Origin: CAZYTM01 sp964649725
GTDB taxonomy: Bacteria; Desulfobacterota; Desulfuromonadia; Geobacterales; Geobacteraceae
Reading direction: 5' to 3'
Length of the DNA: 64,000 bases
Assembly: GCA_964649725.1 (NCBI GenBank)
Contig: CAZYTM010000005.1
Span: forward strand, 1-64,000
The notes beneath the pieces were generated by a model. It was given only the letters and a program-made list of their open reading frames with translations. It was not told where the DNA came from and made no database searches. Positions within the stretch are counted from its first letter, which is position 1; each line of letters starts with the position of its first letter. Of this stretch, positions 25,038 through 34,265 are shown one piece after another. The position numbers and the translations under genes were made by a program.

Positions 25038-25636
25038 TGCAGAACCCTCTTCAAACAGTCCCTAACCGCTCCCCTTGCCCGCCACAACCTCGACTTGACC
25101 GTACCTGACTGGATCTTCAACATCTTCCCGATGTCGTCATAAGCAAATTCTTCCATGTCGCGCAGCACCAGCACCTCGCGGAACTCTGGCGGCAGAGTAC
25201 CGATACAGCGCTCCAGCTGTTGCCTAACTGCCTCTTCTTCCAACAGGTCAAGAGCAGAAGGCCCCGGGTCGGGCGGATCGACAAAGAGTTCTCCGGCAGA
25301 TCCGGGGAGCGGGTCGTTCAGGGAGAACGACTCGATCTTTCTCTTAGATTGCACCTGCTCCAGCCGGTTGCGGGAGAGGTTGACCGTGATACTGGTGAGC
25401 CAGGTAGTTAATTTTGCCTCGCCACGGAAACCATCCAGGCCGCGGAATGCCGCCAGAAAGGCATCCTGTACCACCTCACAAGCATCCTCATAACCACCGG
25501 TAATCCGCAAGGCTACGTTGAGCAGTCGCTGCTGATGCTTCTTCACCAGCTGCTCAAATGCCGCCAGATCGCCACCTTTCGTGGCAGCTACCAGTTCCGT
25601 ATCCTCGGCTGCTATCGACTCTTCTTCACTCCTCAT
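25031..25636 (-). CDS. ECF-family RNA polymerase sigma factor
   Basis: Region 2 is seen in AFEQLVKKHQQRLLNVALRI, CEVVQDAFLAAFRGLDGF and TWLTSITVNLSRN. Region 4 is seen in LPPEFREVLVLRDMEEFAYD and GTVKSRLWRAR. I placed the start at ATG 25636 (MRSEEESIAAED), where most relatives begin; an in-frame start at 25693 would add 19 residues that look unlike the family. It is first in a leftward cluster with the anti-sigma gene, an exported protein and the VIT/VWA protein, which are plausible targets. I could not define its own promoter motif. Confidence 0.92.
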   Translation of the reverse strand: MRSEEESIAAEDTELVAATKGGDLAAFEQLVKKHQQRLLNVALRITGGYEDACEVVQDAFLAAFRGLDGFRGEAKLTTWLTSITVNLSRNRLEQVQSKRKIESFSLNDPLPGSAGELFVDPPDPGPSALDLLEEEAVRQQLERCIGTLPPEFREVLVLRDMEEFAYDDIGKMLKIQSGTVKSRLWRARGAVRDCLKRVLQW

Positions 25637-25902
25637 GATATATGACAGTTCCTCAAGGGCGAAAGTTCCCGGCAGATAAATATATCGGCGCACTGATTGA
25701 CAGGATGCATCTGTTGAAGACTAAGATTACTCCGCTGGCAACAATTATAATCTTTATCGAGTAATTGTCAGGTAGAGAGATAAAATTTATCTATCCAGGA
25801 GCTGACAATCTCTGGTAAGTTCGACAAATCGCTAGCAGTAAAGATTTTTGCCAGCGAGCCGATGAGAATAAACAGTTTGAAACAGAGAAGGAGGAGAGAA
25901 TT

Positions 25903-26547
25903 ATGCTGAACAGGGTCACAACGCTAATGCTGGTCATCGTCATGCTCACTGTTGCAGGTACAGCATATGCAGAGCTGGCAGGCCGCAAGTCCGGCGAGGA
26001 CGATCTCACCTACTACAAAAGGATCTTTGCCAGAGGCACCCAGGTGGTGGCAAAGTACCCGAGTAAACCGACCCCCTTGACCGGTATTGCCAGCCTGCTG
26101 GCTGCCGATGAAGGGTTGACCAGCTTCTTCAAAGACAAGTACTACTACCGCGGGGTGGTCGCCGATGAACCGGTCATTAAAGAGGTGCCGGCCCTTATTT
26201 TCACTGGGGGGAAATTAAAACCTGGGGCAAAAGTCAAAGTGGTCTGTGTTTTTATCGAGTACGAGGATGGCGACAAGAGCTGGCTGACCGTCTCCGGCAA
26301 GACCATCTCGGTCTTCCAGCCCTTTTCCCGGCTGAACCAGGTGGAAAAGGACTCGTTCTATACCAAAAAGGTTCTGGCCCGTTATAATGATTCAGGTTAC
26401 CAGGCCAAGTTCTGGTACAGAGGGACCATCACCCTGCCAGACCCGAAAGACCCGAAACGGGACAAAACCAAGTACAAGGTCAATTACGAGGATGGCGATA
26501 CCAAGTGGCACAACAACATGGATACTATCTCTGCCATTGCCCCTTGA
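25903..26547 (+). CDS. Exported protein with duplicated YEDGD-W motif
   Basis: A 214-residue protein with a signal peptide (MLNRVTTLMLVIVMLTVAGTAYA) and an excellent AAGGAGGAG ribosome site. The mature part has two copies of a short beta-rich motif: VFIEYEDGDKSWLT near 118-131 and VNYEDGDTKWHNN near 194-206, each about 20 residues after a YYYRG or FWYRG segment. This resembles small Tudor/SH3-like barrels, but the match is by eye. It diverges from the ECF sigma operon and might be part of the same envelope response. No known family is recognised. Confidence 0.7.
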   Translation: MLNRVTTLMLVIVMLTVAGTAYAELAGRKSGEDDLTYYKRIFARGTQVVAKYPSKPTPLTGIASLLAADEGLTSFFKDKYYYRGVVADEPVIKEVPALIFTGGKLKPGAKVKVVCVFIEYEDGDKSWLTVSGKTISVFQPFSRLNQVEKDSFYTKKVLARYNDSGYQAKFWYRGTITLPDPKDPKRDKTKYKVNYEDGDTKWHNNMDTISAIAP

Positions 26548-26555
26548 TTCAACTA

Positions 26556-26584
26556 GGGGGGGATTGCCGCACCCCCCCTTCTTC
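26556..26584 (+). terminator. Intrinsic terminator with seven G:C pairs
   Basis: Seven G (26556-26562) pair with seven C (26572-26578) around a nine-base loop, followed by TTCTTC. It lies directly after the exported-protein gene. The U-tract is imperfect. Confidence 0.6.
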
Positions 26585-26633
26585 AGCTGGCCAGCAACAG
26601 ACCAGGCAGAGCGACTACAGCAGGCCCTCTTGC

Positions 26634-27137
26634 CTATAACTCCTTGAGCAGCAGTTCGCCAAGCTTTTTCCGGGTCGACTTTTCGCCACCTTTGGCTGGT
26701 CGGCCGATAGCAAGCACTGCCATCAACTCGTAACGGAGCGGGAGTTCAAGCAGTTTATTGACCGCGGCTGAATTATTAAGAATCTCCCCCAGCCAGACAG
26801 CGCCGAGGCCCAGCCCGTGGGCAGCCAGCAACATGTTCTGCAGGCAGGCACCGACCCCCTGGTGGTCCTTGATATCGCTGTACATCGCCTCCCGATCGCA
26901 GAAGACCGGCAGCAGCACTGCAGCACCGTTGACGATATGGCTGTACTTGGTCAGTTTGGCCAACTCACCCTTCAACTGCTGCTCCCGCACTACGACAAAG
27001 CGCCACGGCTGGTTGTTCAGACCTGACGGCGCCCAGCTCCCTGCCTGCAGAATCTCTTCTACTTCAGCAGCCGTCACCGGCTCGGCAGTGAACTGCCGTA
27101 CGCTCCGTCGACTGTAGATCGCTTCCAGGACATCCAT
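26634..27137 (-). CDS. Nitroreductase family FMN protein
   Basis: A 167-residue nitroreductase-fold protein: IYSRRSVRQFTAEPV at the N-terminus binds FMN phosphate, followed by GSWAPSGLNNQPWRFVVV, GACLQNMLLAAHGLGLGAVWLG and MAVLAIGRPAKG. Such enzymes reduce nitro compounds, quinones or flavins with NAD(P)H; the natural substrate is not evident. AGAGG precedes ATG 27137. It begins 21 bases after recQ ends, so it is likely the last gene of a ubiD-recQ-nitroreductase transcript. Confidence 0.9.
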   Translation of the reverse strand: MDVLEAIYSRRSVRQFTAEPVTAAEVEEILQAGSWAPSGLNNQPWRFVVVREQQLKGELAKLTKYSHIVNGAAVLLPVFCDREAMYSDIKDHQGVGACLQNMLLAAHGLGLGAVWLGEILNNSAAVNKLLELPLRYELMAVLAIGRPAKGGEKSTRKKLGELLLKEL

Positions 27138-27158
27138 GATTTCAACCTCTAAATAAAG

Positions 27159-28958
27159 TCACTCCGCTTGCGCTCTCTGTTCCAGGATGACTTCGAGAAA
27201 AGCCGCGCCATACTTCCCCAGTTTATGCTTGCCGACCCCGGTTATCAGCAGCAGTTCCTCAGGCGTGGTCGGCTTGCGGGCCGCCATCTCGGTAAGGGTG
27301 GCATCGCCAAAGACGACGAAGGGGGGGAGACCGGCTTCATCAGCCAGTTTTTTGCGTAACAGCCGCAATGCAGAGAACAATCCTTCATCGCGGGGGCCGG
27401 CCGCATCTTTCCCCCGCCCCTGTTTTGCTGTCACCAGCCGCAGACGGGGTTTTGCCAGGATCAACCGCTCCTCCCCCTTCAGTAAAGGGCGAGCCGCCTG
27501 GGTGAGGCGAAGCACCGAATAGTTGGCCATATCCTGCTCCAACAGACCATGATGGATCAGCTGGCGGATCAGATTACCCCAGACTTCGCTGGAGAGCTCC
27601 CGGCCGATGCCATAAGTGGAGAGCCGGTCATGCCCAAGCTGGCGGATCCGCTCATTATGGGAACCGCGCAGCACGTCGATGACATGGCCGATGCCGAACC
27701 GCTGCCCGACCCGAAAGACACAGGAGAGCGCCTTCTGCGCCTCCAGTGTGGCATCGAACCGCTCCGGTGGAGAGATACAGATATCGCAGTTGCCGCAATC
27801 ATCTGCCAGCCGTTCGCCGAAATATCCGAGCAGCACCCGTCGGCGACATGTCTGTGACTCGGCATAACCGACCATGGCATTCAGCTTGTGCAGTTCGATC
27901 CTGACCTGTTCCGAGTTGTTTCCCCCCTCGATGAGTGAACGGGCTACTGCCACATCACCATAACCGAACAGCAGCAGCGCTTCGGCCGGCAATCCGTCAC
28001 GGCCGGCCCGGCCGGTCTCCTGGTAGTAACTCTCCACATTACGGGGGATATCATAATGGACCACAAAGCGGACATTAGGCTTGTCTATCCCCATGCCAAA
28101 GGCGACCGTGGCGACCACCAGCTGCAGGTCGTCCCGTTGAAAGGCATCCTGCACCCGCTGCCGTTCCCTGTCTGCCAAGCCGGCATGATATGGGGCGGCC
28201 CGAAAACCTGCCTCGCAGAGCCTAGCTGCAACCTCCTCGACCCTTTTCCGGGAGAGCGCATAGATGATACCGGCTTCCCCGGCAGGACGCTCTTTCAGGA
28301 ACGACTTCAGCTGCGCCTGCGGCTTCCCCTTCTCCACCATGGTATAGCGGATATTGGGCCGGTCGAACCCAGCCACGAAACAGGTCGCCCCCCCCAGCCC
28401 GAGCCGGTCGATGATGTCGCTTCTGGTCTGCGGGTCGGCCGTGGCAGTCAGGGCAAGAAGCGGTACCGTAGGGAAGAGCCGGCGCAAACGGCCGAGCTGG
28501 ACATATTCCGGGCGGAAATCGTGCCCCCACTGGGAGATGCAGTGCGCCTCGTCAATGGCAAAGAGAGCCAACGGGATCTCCTGTAGCCTCTCCAGGAAAG
28601 CGTCGGTCAGCAGTCGTTCCGGCGCCACATAGAGGAGCTGCAGCCGACCGCCATGGAGATCGGCCAGCACCCGGCGCGCCTCCTTCTCCCCTAGGGAGGA
28701 GTTGTAGTATTCAGCGGCCACCCCATTGGCCTGCAGTGCATCCACCTGGTCCTTCATCAGCGAGATCAGGGGGGAGACTACAATCGCCGTACCCTGCCGG
28801 TGCAGGGCCGGTATCTGGTAACAGAGCGACTTGCCGCCACCGGTCGGCATCAGCACAAAAGCATCCTGGCCGTCTATCAGACCGGATATGATCTCCTCCT
28901 GGTAGGGGCGAAAGGTGCGGTACCCGAAGACGGTTTTCAAGGTTTCGTGGATGGTCAT
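27159..28958 (-). CDS. recQ: ATP-dependent DNA helicase RecQ
   Basis: RecQ unwinds DNA 3' to 5' in recombination and fork repair. The 599-residue protein has FRPYQEEII (Q-motif region), Walker A PTGGGKSLCYQIP, DEAHCISQWGHDFRP, SATCFVAGF-like motif IV region, and motif VI YYQETGRAGRDG. The zinc-binding part has CRRRVLLGYFGE and CGNCDIC, a winged-helix RQC region follows, and the C-terminal HRDC domain has TTPEELLLITGVGKHKL. All parts of a full-length bacterial RecQ are present. It lies 32 bases after the ubiD-type gene. Confidence 0.95.
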   Translation of the reverse strand: MTIHETLKTVFGYRTFRPYQEEIISGLIDGQDAFVLMPTGGGKSLCYQIPALHRQGTAIVVSPLISLMKDQVDALQANGVAAEYYNSSLGEKEARRVLADLHGGRLQLLYVAPERLLTDAFLERLQEIPLALFAIDEAHCISQWGHDFRPEYVQLGRLRRLFPTVPLLALTATADPQTRSDIIDRLGLGGATCFVAGFDRPNIRYTMVEKGKPQAQLKSFLKERPAGEAGIIYALSRKRVEEVAARLCEAGFRAAPYHAGLADRERQRVQDAFQRDDLQLVVATVAFGMGIDKPNVRFVVHYDIPRNVESYYQETGRAGRDGLPAEALLLFGYGDVAVARSLIEGGNNSEQVRIELHKLNAMVGYAESQTCRRRVLLGYFGERLADDCGNCDICISPPERFDATLEAQKALSCVFRVGQRFGIGHVIDVLRGSHNERIRQLGHDRLSTYGIGRELSSEVWGNLIRQLIHHGLLEQDMANYSVLRLTQAARPLLKGEERLILAKPRLRLVTAKQGRGKDAAGPRDEGLFSALRLLRKKLADEAGLPPFVVFGDATLTEMAARKPTTPEELLLITGVGKHKLGKYGAAFLEVILEQRAQAE

Positions 28959-28990
28959 GGTATTCCCGAGATTGATTTACTGTGGCTATT

Positions 28991-30829
28991 TCAGATAATC
29001 TTATGCAGCGGTCCACCCGGTGCACCCAGGGCATCGACGCGGCGCTCGATCTCAGGGTCATCGAGCAGGGGGGGTGCATGGTGCGCCTTGGCGCGGGCAT
29101 CGATGACCAGTGCGCCTGTGCACCCCCAATGTTTGCAGTTGGTAAAGGAGCCTATCCCCTGGATATCACTGGCCGGGTTGGAACGGGTGAAGACGGTCCA
29201 GAGGAAGTTGTTCAGGCTCTTTGCCACGAATCTGCTGTCATCCACCAGCACTACCAGCGGGAATGCAGCCAGATCGCTGCGGCCGCTGTAATAACTGCAG
29301 AATGCGGTAATATCGGCAGCTTCTTGGTTGCGTGGTTCGTTGTTGACCGGTCCCTGTACAGCCAGGATACCTGGCAGACAGAGTCGAGGTTCACTGAAGC
29401 CGTCCGGGAGGCGCAGGTCGGCCGGCAGCTCCGTAGGTAGTTGTCGCCGTTGCGCCCCGACAGCGGCAATGACCACCTTGGACCCTTTGTTGAGCCCCTC
29501 CCCTGAATAGTCGAGGGTATCGATAGTGGTGCTGGTCTGGAAATGGAGGTCGCGACGCCAATCGACCCGCTCCAGCATGTGCTGAAGAAAGCGGTCGATA
29601 TGGTGGATATCGGGGGGGTTGTCCTCCTGGGCGGCGATAAAGAGGTATTTGGCCAGCGACAGCTGCCCCTGGCCGAGGATAGCGTTGGCAATGGTAAGGA
29701 GTTCCAGCGGTTCCCGCTCCTCTGCATAGGGGACATAACGCTCGGAACCAATGGCCAGCAGCAGTGGATGGACACCGGCGGCATCGACCGCATGGACCGC
29801 TTTTACCCCTGGAAGAACGGTCGGTATAAGCGGTCCGGTCAGCTCATGAATAAAGGCACCAAAGGTGGTGTCCTCCTGCGGCGGCCGACCAACAGTGGTG
29901 AAGAGCCAGATGGCATCGGAACGGTGCCAGACATTATCCACCCTGAGTACCGGAAAGTCGTGGGCAAGGCTGTAGTAACCTAAATGATCGCCGAAAGGTC
30001 CTTCCGGCAGCTGTCGGTGCGGGTCGATAGTGCCGCTGATACAGAAATCAGCTTCGGCCGGAATCGGCAAAGCACCGGCAGGTGTGACCATCTCGATCCG
30101 GTGTCCGGCCAGCAGGCCGGCAAAGGAAATCTCCGGCAACCCCTCGGGAAGAGGCATCACCGCAGCAACCGTCATGGCCGGTGGGCCACCGACAAAGATA
30201 TTGACCCGCAGCGGCTCCCCCTTTGCCAGCGCCTCGGCATGGTGGACACCGATACCGCGGTGAATCTGGTAGTGGATGCCGACCTCTTCGTTCAACCGGT
30301 ACTGGTTACCTGCCAGCTGCACCCGGTACATGCCGAGATTGGCATGGCGGAGTCCCGGAGTTGCCAGACTCTCCGAATAGACCTGTGGCAGGGTGACAAA
30401 TGGGCCACCGTCAGCAGGCCACGACTTCAACTGCGGCAGTTGGGCAATATTGGTCCGGCAGCCCAGAATGGGGCCGGTAGAGACTCTTTTCGGCAGCAGA
30501 TGCAATGCCGCTTGCGGGGCACGAAGAAGCGACAGCGGTTCCTTGAGCAGTGACATCGGATCGATCTTCAACGCCACCAGCCGCTCAATATCGGCCAGTG
30601 TATCGCGGAAGAGATAACGGGTCCGTGACAAGGTGCCGAACAGGTTACCCAGCAGCGGGAAACTGCACCCCTTGACATTGGTAAAGAGGAGGGCCGGTCC
30701 ACCCGCCTGGTATACCCGGCGCTGGATGGCCCCGGCCTCCAGATCAGCATCGATCTGCTGCTCGATCTTGATAAGATCGCGCTTTCCAGCCAACTCTGCC
30801 ACGCACTCCTGCAGATTACGATACCCCAT
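28991..30829 (-). CDS. UbiD-family decarboxylase (menaquinone-type)
   Basis: A 612-residue member of the UbiD family, which decarboxylates aromatic or unsaturated acids using prenylated FMN. Visible family motifs are GMYRVQLAGNQYRLN, VNIFVGGPPAMTVAA, PEGPFGDHLGYYS and VVLVDDSRFVAKSLNNFLW. Its length is greater than E. coli UbiD (about 500) and matches the long version predicted for futalosine-pathway menaquinone synthesis. The presence of mqnA at 58601 supports that role, though the genes are 28 kb apart. No UbiX flavin prenyltransferase gene is in the window. It is first in the leftward run with recQ. Confidence 0.85.
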   Translation of the reverse strand: MGYRNLQECVAELAGKRDLIKIEQQIDADLEAGAIQRRVYQAGGPALLFTNVKGCSFPLLGNLFGTLSRTRYLFRDTLADIERLVALKIDPMSLLKEPLSLLRAPQAALHLLPKRVSTGPILGCRTNIAQLPQLKSWPADGGPFVTLPQVYSESLATPGLRHANLGMYRVQLAGNQYRLNEEVGIHYQIHRGIGVHHAEALAKGEPLRVNIFVGGPPAMTVAAVMPLPEGLPEISFAGLLAGHRIEMVTPAGALPIPAEADFCISGTIDPHRQLPEGPFGDHLGYYSLAHDFPVLRVDNVWHRSDAIWLFTTVGRPPQEDTTFGAFIHELTGPLIPTVLPGVKAVHAVDAAGVHPLLLAIGSERYVPYAEEREPLELLTIANAILGQGQLSLAKYLFIAAQEDNPPDIHHIDRFLQHMLERVDWRRDLHFQTSTTIDTLDYSGEGLNKGSKVVIAAVGAQRRQLPTELPADLRLPDGFSEPRLCLPGILAVQGPVNNEPRNQEAADITAFCSYYSGRSDLAAFPLVVLVDDSRFVAKSLNNFLWTVFTRSNPASDIQGIGSFTNCKHWGCTGALVIDARAKAHHAPPLLDDPEIERRVDALGAPGGPLHKII

Positions 30830-31044
30830 ACCCGATCTCCATCAATAGCGGTTTTATCCCTTGTAATGCACACCCCGTCGCAAGTCAACTCTATTGTTGC
30901 GCAGCTGCTATTCTTTACCACTGGCTGAATTTAGCCACAGTTTGATGGCCAATATCAGCCACTATGTTACTAAAACAAATCTCCGGCAAACAGCCATATC
31001 AATGAAACTGTTATTTATCAACCTGTTAAATGCATCCGGTCAAA

Positions 31045-31060
31045 TGGCACACGGTTTGCT
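31045..31060 (+). promoter_or_regulatory. Sigma-54 promoter for livKHMGF
   Basis: TGGCAC (31045-31050), five bases, then TTGCT (31056-31060) matches the sigma-54 consensus TGGCACN5TTGCW at every defined position. Transcription would begin near 31072, about 98 bases before livK. RpoN control of amino acid uptake fits nitrogen regulation. Enhancer sites for an activator were not identified. Confidence 0.75.
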
Positions 31061-31104
31061 TGTTTAATTAACACTTATTTATGATTACAGAAAGCTCTGC
31101 CCTG

Positions 31105-31132
31105 TTGAAAAGATTACAATACCTTATATACT
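31105..31132 (+). promoter_or_regulatory. Possible sigma-70 promoter for livK
   Basis: TTGAAA (31105-31110), a 16-base spacer and TATACT (31127-31132) resemble a housekeeping promoter. It may act as a second start downstream of the sigma-54 site. Confidence 0.45.
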
Positions 31133-31169
31133 TTCAGGCAGTGTGTAATAATCACTTTTGGAGGTGACT

Positions 31170-32360
31170 ATGAAAAGGTTTTCACTGGCTTTGGCAACAC
31201 TGTTTCTCTTGAACCTCCTACCATCCGCGCTTCTTGCAGCAAAAATACCGGAAATCGTCATCCCCCTCCCACTTACCGGACAACAGGGCAAATTCGGCGA
31301 GATGATGAAACGTTCCTACCAGATGGCAGCTGAAGAGATCAATGCCAAAGGTGGGATAAAAAAACAGAAACTTGTATTATCTTTTGAGGATTCCGGTGCT
31401 AAACCCGAAACCGCAAGGGCGATCGTAGAGAAGCTTATCGATTCCAAGAAACAGCCGATCATCATCGGCGAGTACACCTCTTCCTGTGCCAAGGCAGTGG
31501 CTGCTGTCGCCGAAGAGCGAAAGACCCCCTATCTGGTCATTGCCAGCGCAGATGACGCAATAACCAAACAGAATTACAAGTACGTTTTCCGTCAGAATGC
31601 CGTCAATGCCCACTATGCCGATGGTTTAATAGATTTCTTCAAGCAGGTGGTGAAACCGAAGACCATAGCAATCCTCTATGAAAGCTCCGCATTCGGCACC
31701 TCCGGAGCAGATGCCATGGTAAAAGATGCTGCCAAGCTCGGCATCAAGGTTCTACTCAAGGAGAAGTACGAGGCTGGCTCCATCGACTTCAAGCCGATTC
31801 TTTCCAAGGTCAAGGCTGCCCAGCCTGACGTCCTTTTCATGGTCTCCTATGTAATGGATGCCTCACTGCTCATGAAGCAGATAAAAGAGCTCAGGATCGA
31901 CGTCAAGCTATTTGCCGGCGGTGCTGCAGGCTTTTCTATCCCGGAATTTCCGGACAATGCCAAGGAGGCTGCCGATTATGTCATCAGCGCCACCCTCTGG
32001 ACACCGCAGTTGAAATATCCTGGCGCCAAGGAATATGCGGCAAAATACAAGGCCAAATACAAGGACTTCCCCTCCTATCACGGAGCTTCAGCCTATTCAG
32101 CTATTTATGTATTGAAGGATACTCTTGAGCGGGCAAAGGATTATACCCCGGAGAAGATCCGTGATGCCCTCAAGGCGACCAACATCAAGACAGCTTTCGG
32201 CCCGATCAAATTCGAGGACAAGGAGGGTTACCAGAACCAGAATTTCATGGATACCCTGGTTACTCAAGTACAGAAGGGTGAATTCGAAACCATCTGGCCG
32301 GCACAGTATGCAAGCAAGAAATATGTCTATCCGATCCCAACCTGGAGAGAGCGAAGATAG
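31170..32360 (+). CDS. livK: Branched-chain amino acid ABC transporter, substrate-binding protein
   Basis: The periplasmic receptor of a LivKHMGF-type importer. The signal peptide is MKRFSLALATLFLLNLLPSALLA, and the mature protein shows the type I fold typical of the family: IVIPLPLTGQQGKFGEMM, AAEEINAKGGI, KKQPIIIGEYTSSCAKAVAAVAE and the late DYVISATLWTPQ. The start is ATG 31170, with GGAGG five bases upstream. It is the first of five transporter genes in order K-H-M-G-F. The exact ligand (leucine, another amino acid, or a different small molecule) cannot be decided from sequence. Confidence 0.93.
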   Translation: MKRFSLALATLFLLNLLPSALLAAKIPEIVIPLPLTGQQGKFGEMMKRSYQMAAEEINAKGGIKKQKLVLSFEDSGAKPETARAIVEKLIDSKKQPIIIGEYTSSCAKAVAAVAEERKTPYLVIASADDAITKQNYKYVFRQNAVNAHYADGLIDFFKQVVKPKTIAILYESSAFGTSGADAMVKDAAKLGIKVLLKEKYEAGSIDFKPILSKVKAAQPDVLFMVSYVMDASLLMKQIKELRIDVKLFAGGAAGFSIPEFPDNAKEAADYVISATLWTPQLKYPGAKEYAAKYKAKYKDFPSYHGASAYSAIYVLKDTLERAKDYTPEKIRDALKATNIKTAFGPIKFEDKEGYQNQNFMDTLVTQVQKGEFETIWPAQYASKKYVYPIPTWRERR

Positions 32361-32400
32361 TTGGTTGCTTGAATAGAAAAGGGCTTAGGAGACTAGTGAT

Positions 32401-33330
32401 ATGACTTCAGTCCAACTTGAAGTTCTTCTGCAGACCATTATTTCCGGGATATTCCTCGGCGGTCTCTATGCTCTGCTGGCCATCGGCATGACCCTCATCA
32501 TGGGGGTCATGAAGATCATCAACCTTGCCCATGGTGAATTGATGATGGTAGGCATGTACATCGCCTATGCCCTCTTCTCGTTTTTTCAGGTCGATCCCTA
32601 TCTTGCCGTCTTTATCGCCGCACCGGTTCTATTTATTCTCGGGGTCCTGCTCCAGCAATTCCTTATAAACCCCGTTATGAAAGTCGATTCGATATTACCG
32701 GAAAATCAGGTGATCCTGACTGTAGGGATAGGTATGGTGCTGGCTAATCTGGCGACGATCTTTTTTTCTTCCGACTATCGTTCCACCCCGGTCAGTTACG
32801 CCACCAAGGCCTGGTATATTTCTGATTTCTGGAAAGGGGCGCCGCTTGAGCTTTCCATCTCCTTCCCCTGGTCCGTCTCTTTTCTCATCGCCCTGATAAT
32901 TACCGCCTTACTCTGGTTTTTCCTCACCAAAACCGATCTGGGCAAATCGATACGGGCAACTGCACAGGACACCGATGCCGCCCTGCTTATGGGTATCAAT
33001 GTCAAGAAGATGCGGGTAGTTACTTTCGGACTCGGCTCCTCCCTGGTCGGAGCAGCCGGATGTCTCTTCATACCCATCTACTACCTCTTTCCAGATATTG
33101 GCGGACAATTTACCCTTATCGCTTTTGTCATAACCATCCTTGGCGGGCTCGGGTCTACTATAGGCGCAATCATAGGGGGGCTGATACTGGGGATATTTGA
33201 ATCCCTGACTGCAACTTACATCGGCATGGGATGGGCACCTGTGGGGAGGTTCATCATATTCATCGCCGCCCTCATCTTCATCCCGGGCGGGATCGTCTCT
33301 CTTTTGAAAAAACTGAGGTTCGGCAGATGA
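32401..33330 (+). CDS. livH: Branched-chain amino acid ABC transporter permease
   Basis: A 309-residue inner-membrane permease with about eight helices. Family marks are FLGGLYALLAIGMTLIMGVM and INLAHGELMMVGMYIAY near the start, DTDAALLMGINVKKMR in the cytoplasmic loop that contacts the ATPases, and GGLGSTIGAIIGGLILG near the end. Its stop overlaps the livM start (ATGA), showing translational coupling. Confidence 0.95.
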   Translation: MTSVQLEVLLQTIISGIFLGGLYALLAIGMTLIMGVMKIINLAHGELMMVGMYIAYALFSFFQVDPYLAVFIAAPVLFILGVLLQQFLINPVMKVDSILPENQVILTVGIGMVLANLATIFFSSDYRSTPVSYATKAWYISDFWKGAPLELSISFPWSVSFLIALIITALLWFFLTKTDLGKSIRATAQDTDAALLMGINVKKMRVVTFGLGSSLVGAAGCLFIPIYYLFPDIGGQFTLIAFVITILGGLGSTIGAIIGGLILGIFESLTATYIGMGWAPVGRFIIFIAALIFIPGGIVSLLKKLRFGR

Positions 33331-34265
33331 AAAAATTCGCCCCGTACCTGATAATAGCCCTTCTTGCCATCCTGCCGCTGCTCGGCCTCAACACCTATCT
33401 TCTCCACGTGCTGATCATCACCATCATGTGGTCTGTAATCGGTATGGCATGGAACCTGCTCGGCGGGTTTTGCGGCCAGGTCTCGTTCGGTCATGCAGCG
33501 TTCTTCGGGGTCGGCGCCTATACAGCTGGCATAATCTACAACAAGCTAGGCCTCTCCGCCTGGTGGGGGATGCCGTTAAGTATTCTGGTAGTTGCCATCT
33601 TCGCCCTTGCCATCGGTTATATCTGCCTGCGGTTGCGAGGTCCATTCTTCGCCCTGGGGACCTTGGCTGTCGGGGTGATTCTCCGGGTAACTGCAGAAAA
33701 CCTCACCGGGATCACCGAAGGTAATCTAGGCATCATGATCCGCGAAAGGACCTGGGTTGACAAGACCTGGTACTACTACATCATACTCACACTGGCCGTA
33801 CTTGTCTTCATCCTGGTGAAGAAGGTGATCGGATCCAAACTAGGCTACTATTTTGTTGCTATCAGGGAAGATCAGGACGCAGCTGAATCTCTCGGCATCA
33901 ACACCACATACTACAAGACCGTTGCACTCTGCCTGAGTGCTGTTATTACAGGTATCGCCGGTGCATTCTATACAAACTACATGGGATACATCGACCCGAA
34001 AGTGGTATTTGCCCTTCATGACATCTCTATCGTTGTCATAATGGTGGTTATGGTAGGTGGTGTGGCAACCTTCTGGGGTCCTATAATCGGCTCCGTTATT
34101 ATGGTACTGCTGGCAGAACTGATAAGGTCGATACCGAAACTCGGTGCAGCGCATCTCACCTTCTTCGGTGTGCTGCTGATCGTAATAATCATATTTTTGC
34201 CGAACGGCATCATCGGTGATATCCCCAAGTTAAAACGGCTGTTTGGAATCAGGAAGAGCTCATGA
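33327..34265 (+). CDS. livM: Branched-chain amino acid ABC transporter permease
   Basis: The second permease, 312 residues from ATG 33327 (MKKFAPYLIIALLAILP), which overlaps the livH stop by four bases; a longer upstream frame is not used. Family marks are WNLLGGFCGQVSFGHAAFFG, LRLRGPFFALGTLA, the EAA-like loop REDQDAAESLGINTTYYK, and VGGVATFWGPIIGSV. It pairs with LivH to form the channel. Its stop overlaps livG. Confidence 0.95.
   Translation: MKKFAPYLIIALLAILPLLGLNTYLLHVLIITIMWSVIGMAWNLLGGFCGQVSFGHAAFFGVGAYTAGIIYNKLGLSAWWGMPLSILVVAIFALAIGYICLRLRGPFFALGTLAVGVILRVTAENLTGITEGNLGIMIRERTWVDKTWYYYIILTLAVLVFILVKKVIGSKLGYYFVAIREDQDAAESLGINTTYYKTVALCLSAVITGIAGAFYTNYMGYIDPKVVFALHDISIVVIMVVMVGGVATFWGPIIGSVIMVLLAELIRSIPKLGAAHLTFFGVLLIVIIIFLPNGIIGDIPKLKRLFGIRKSS

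Larger units (their letters stand above)
30830..31169. other. Promoter region of the liv operon
   Basis: This 340-base gap separates the divergent ubiD-type gene and livK. It contains a sigma-54-type promoter at 31045 and a sigma-70-like promoter at 31105 (both listed). The rest is AT-rich; no small gene or terminator was seen. Confidence 0.6.
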
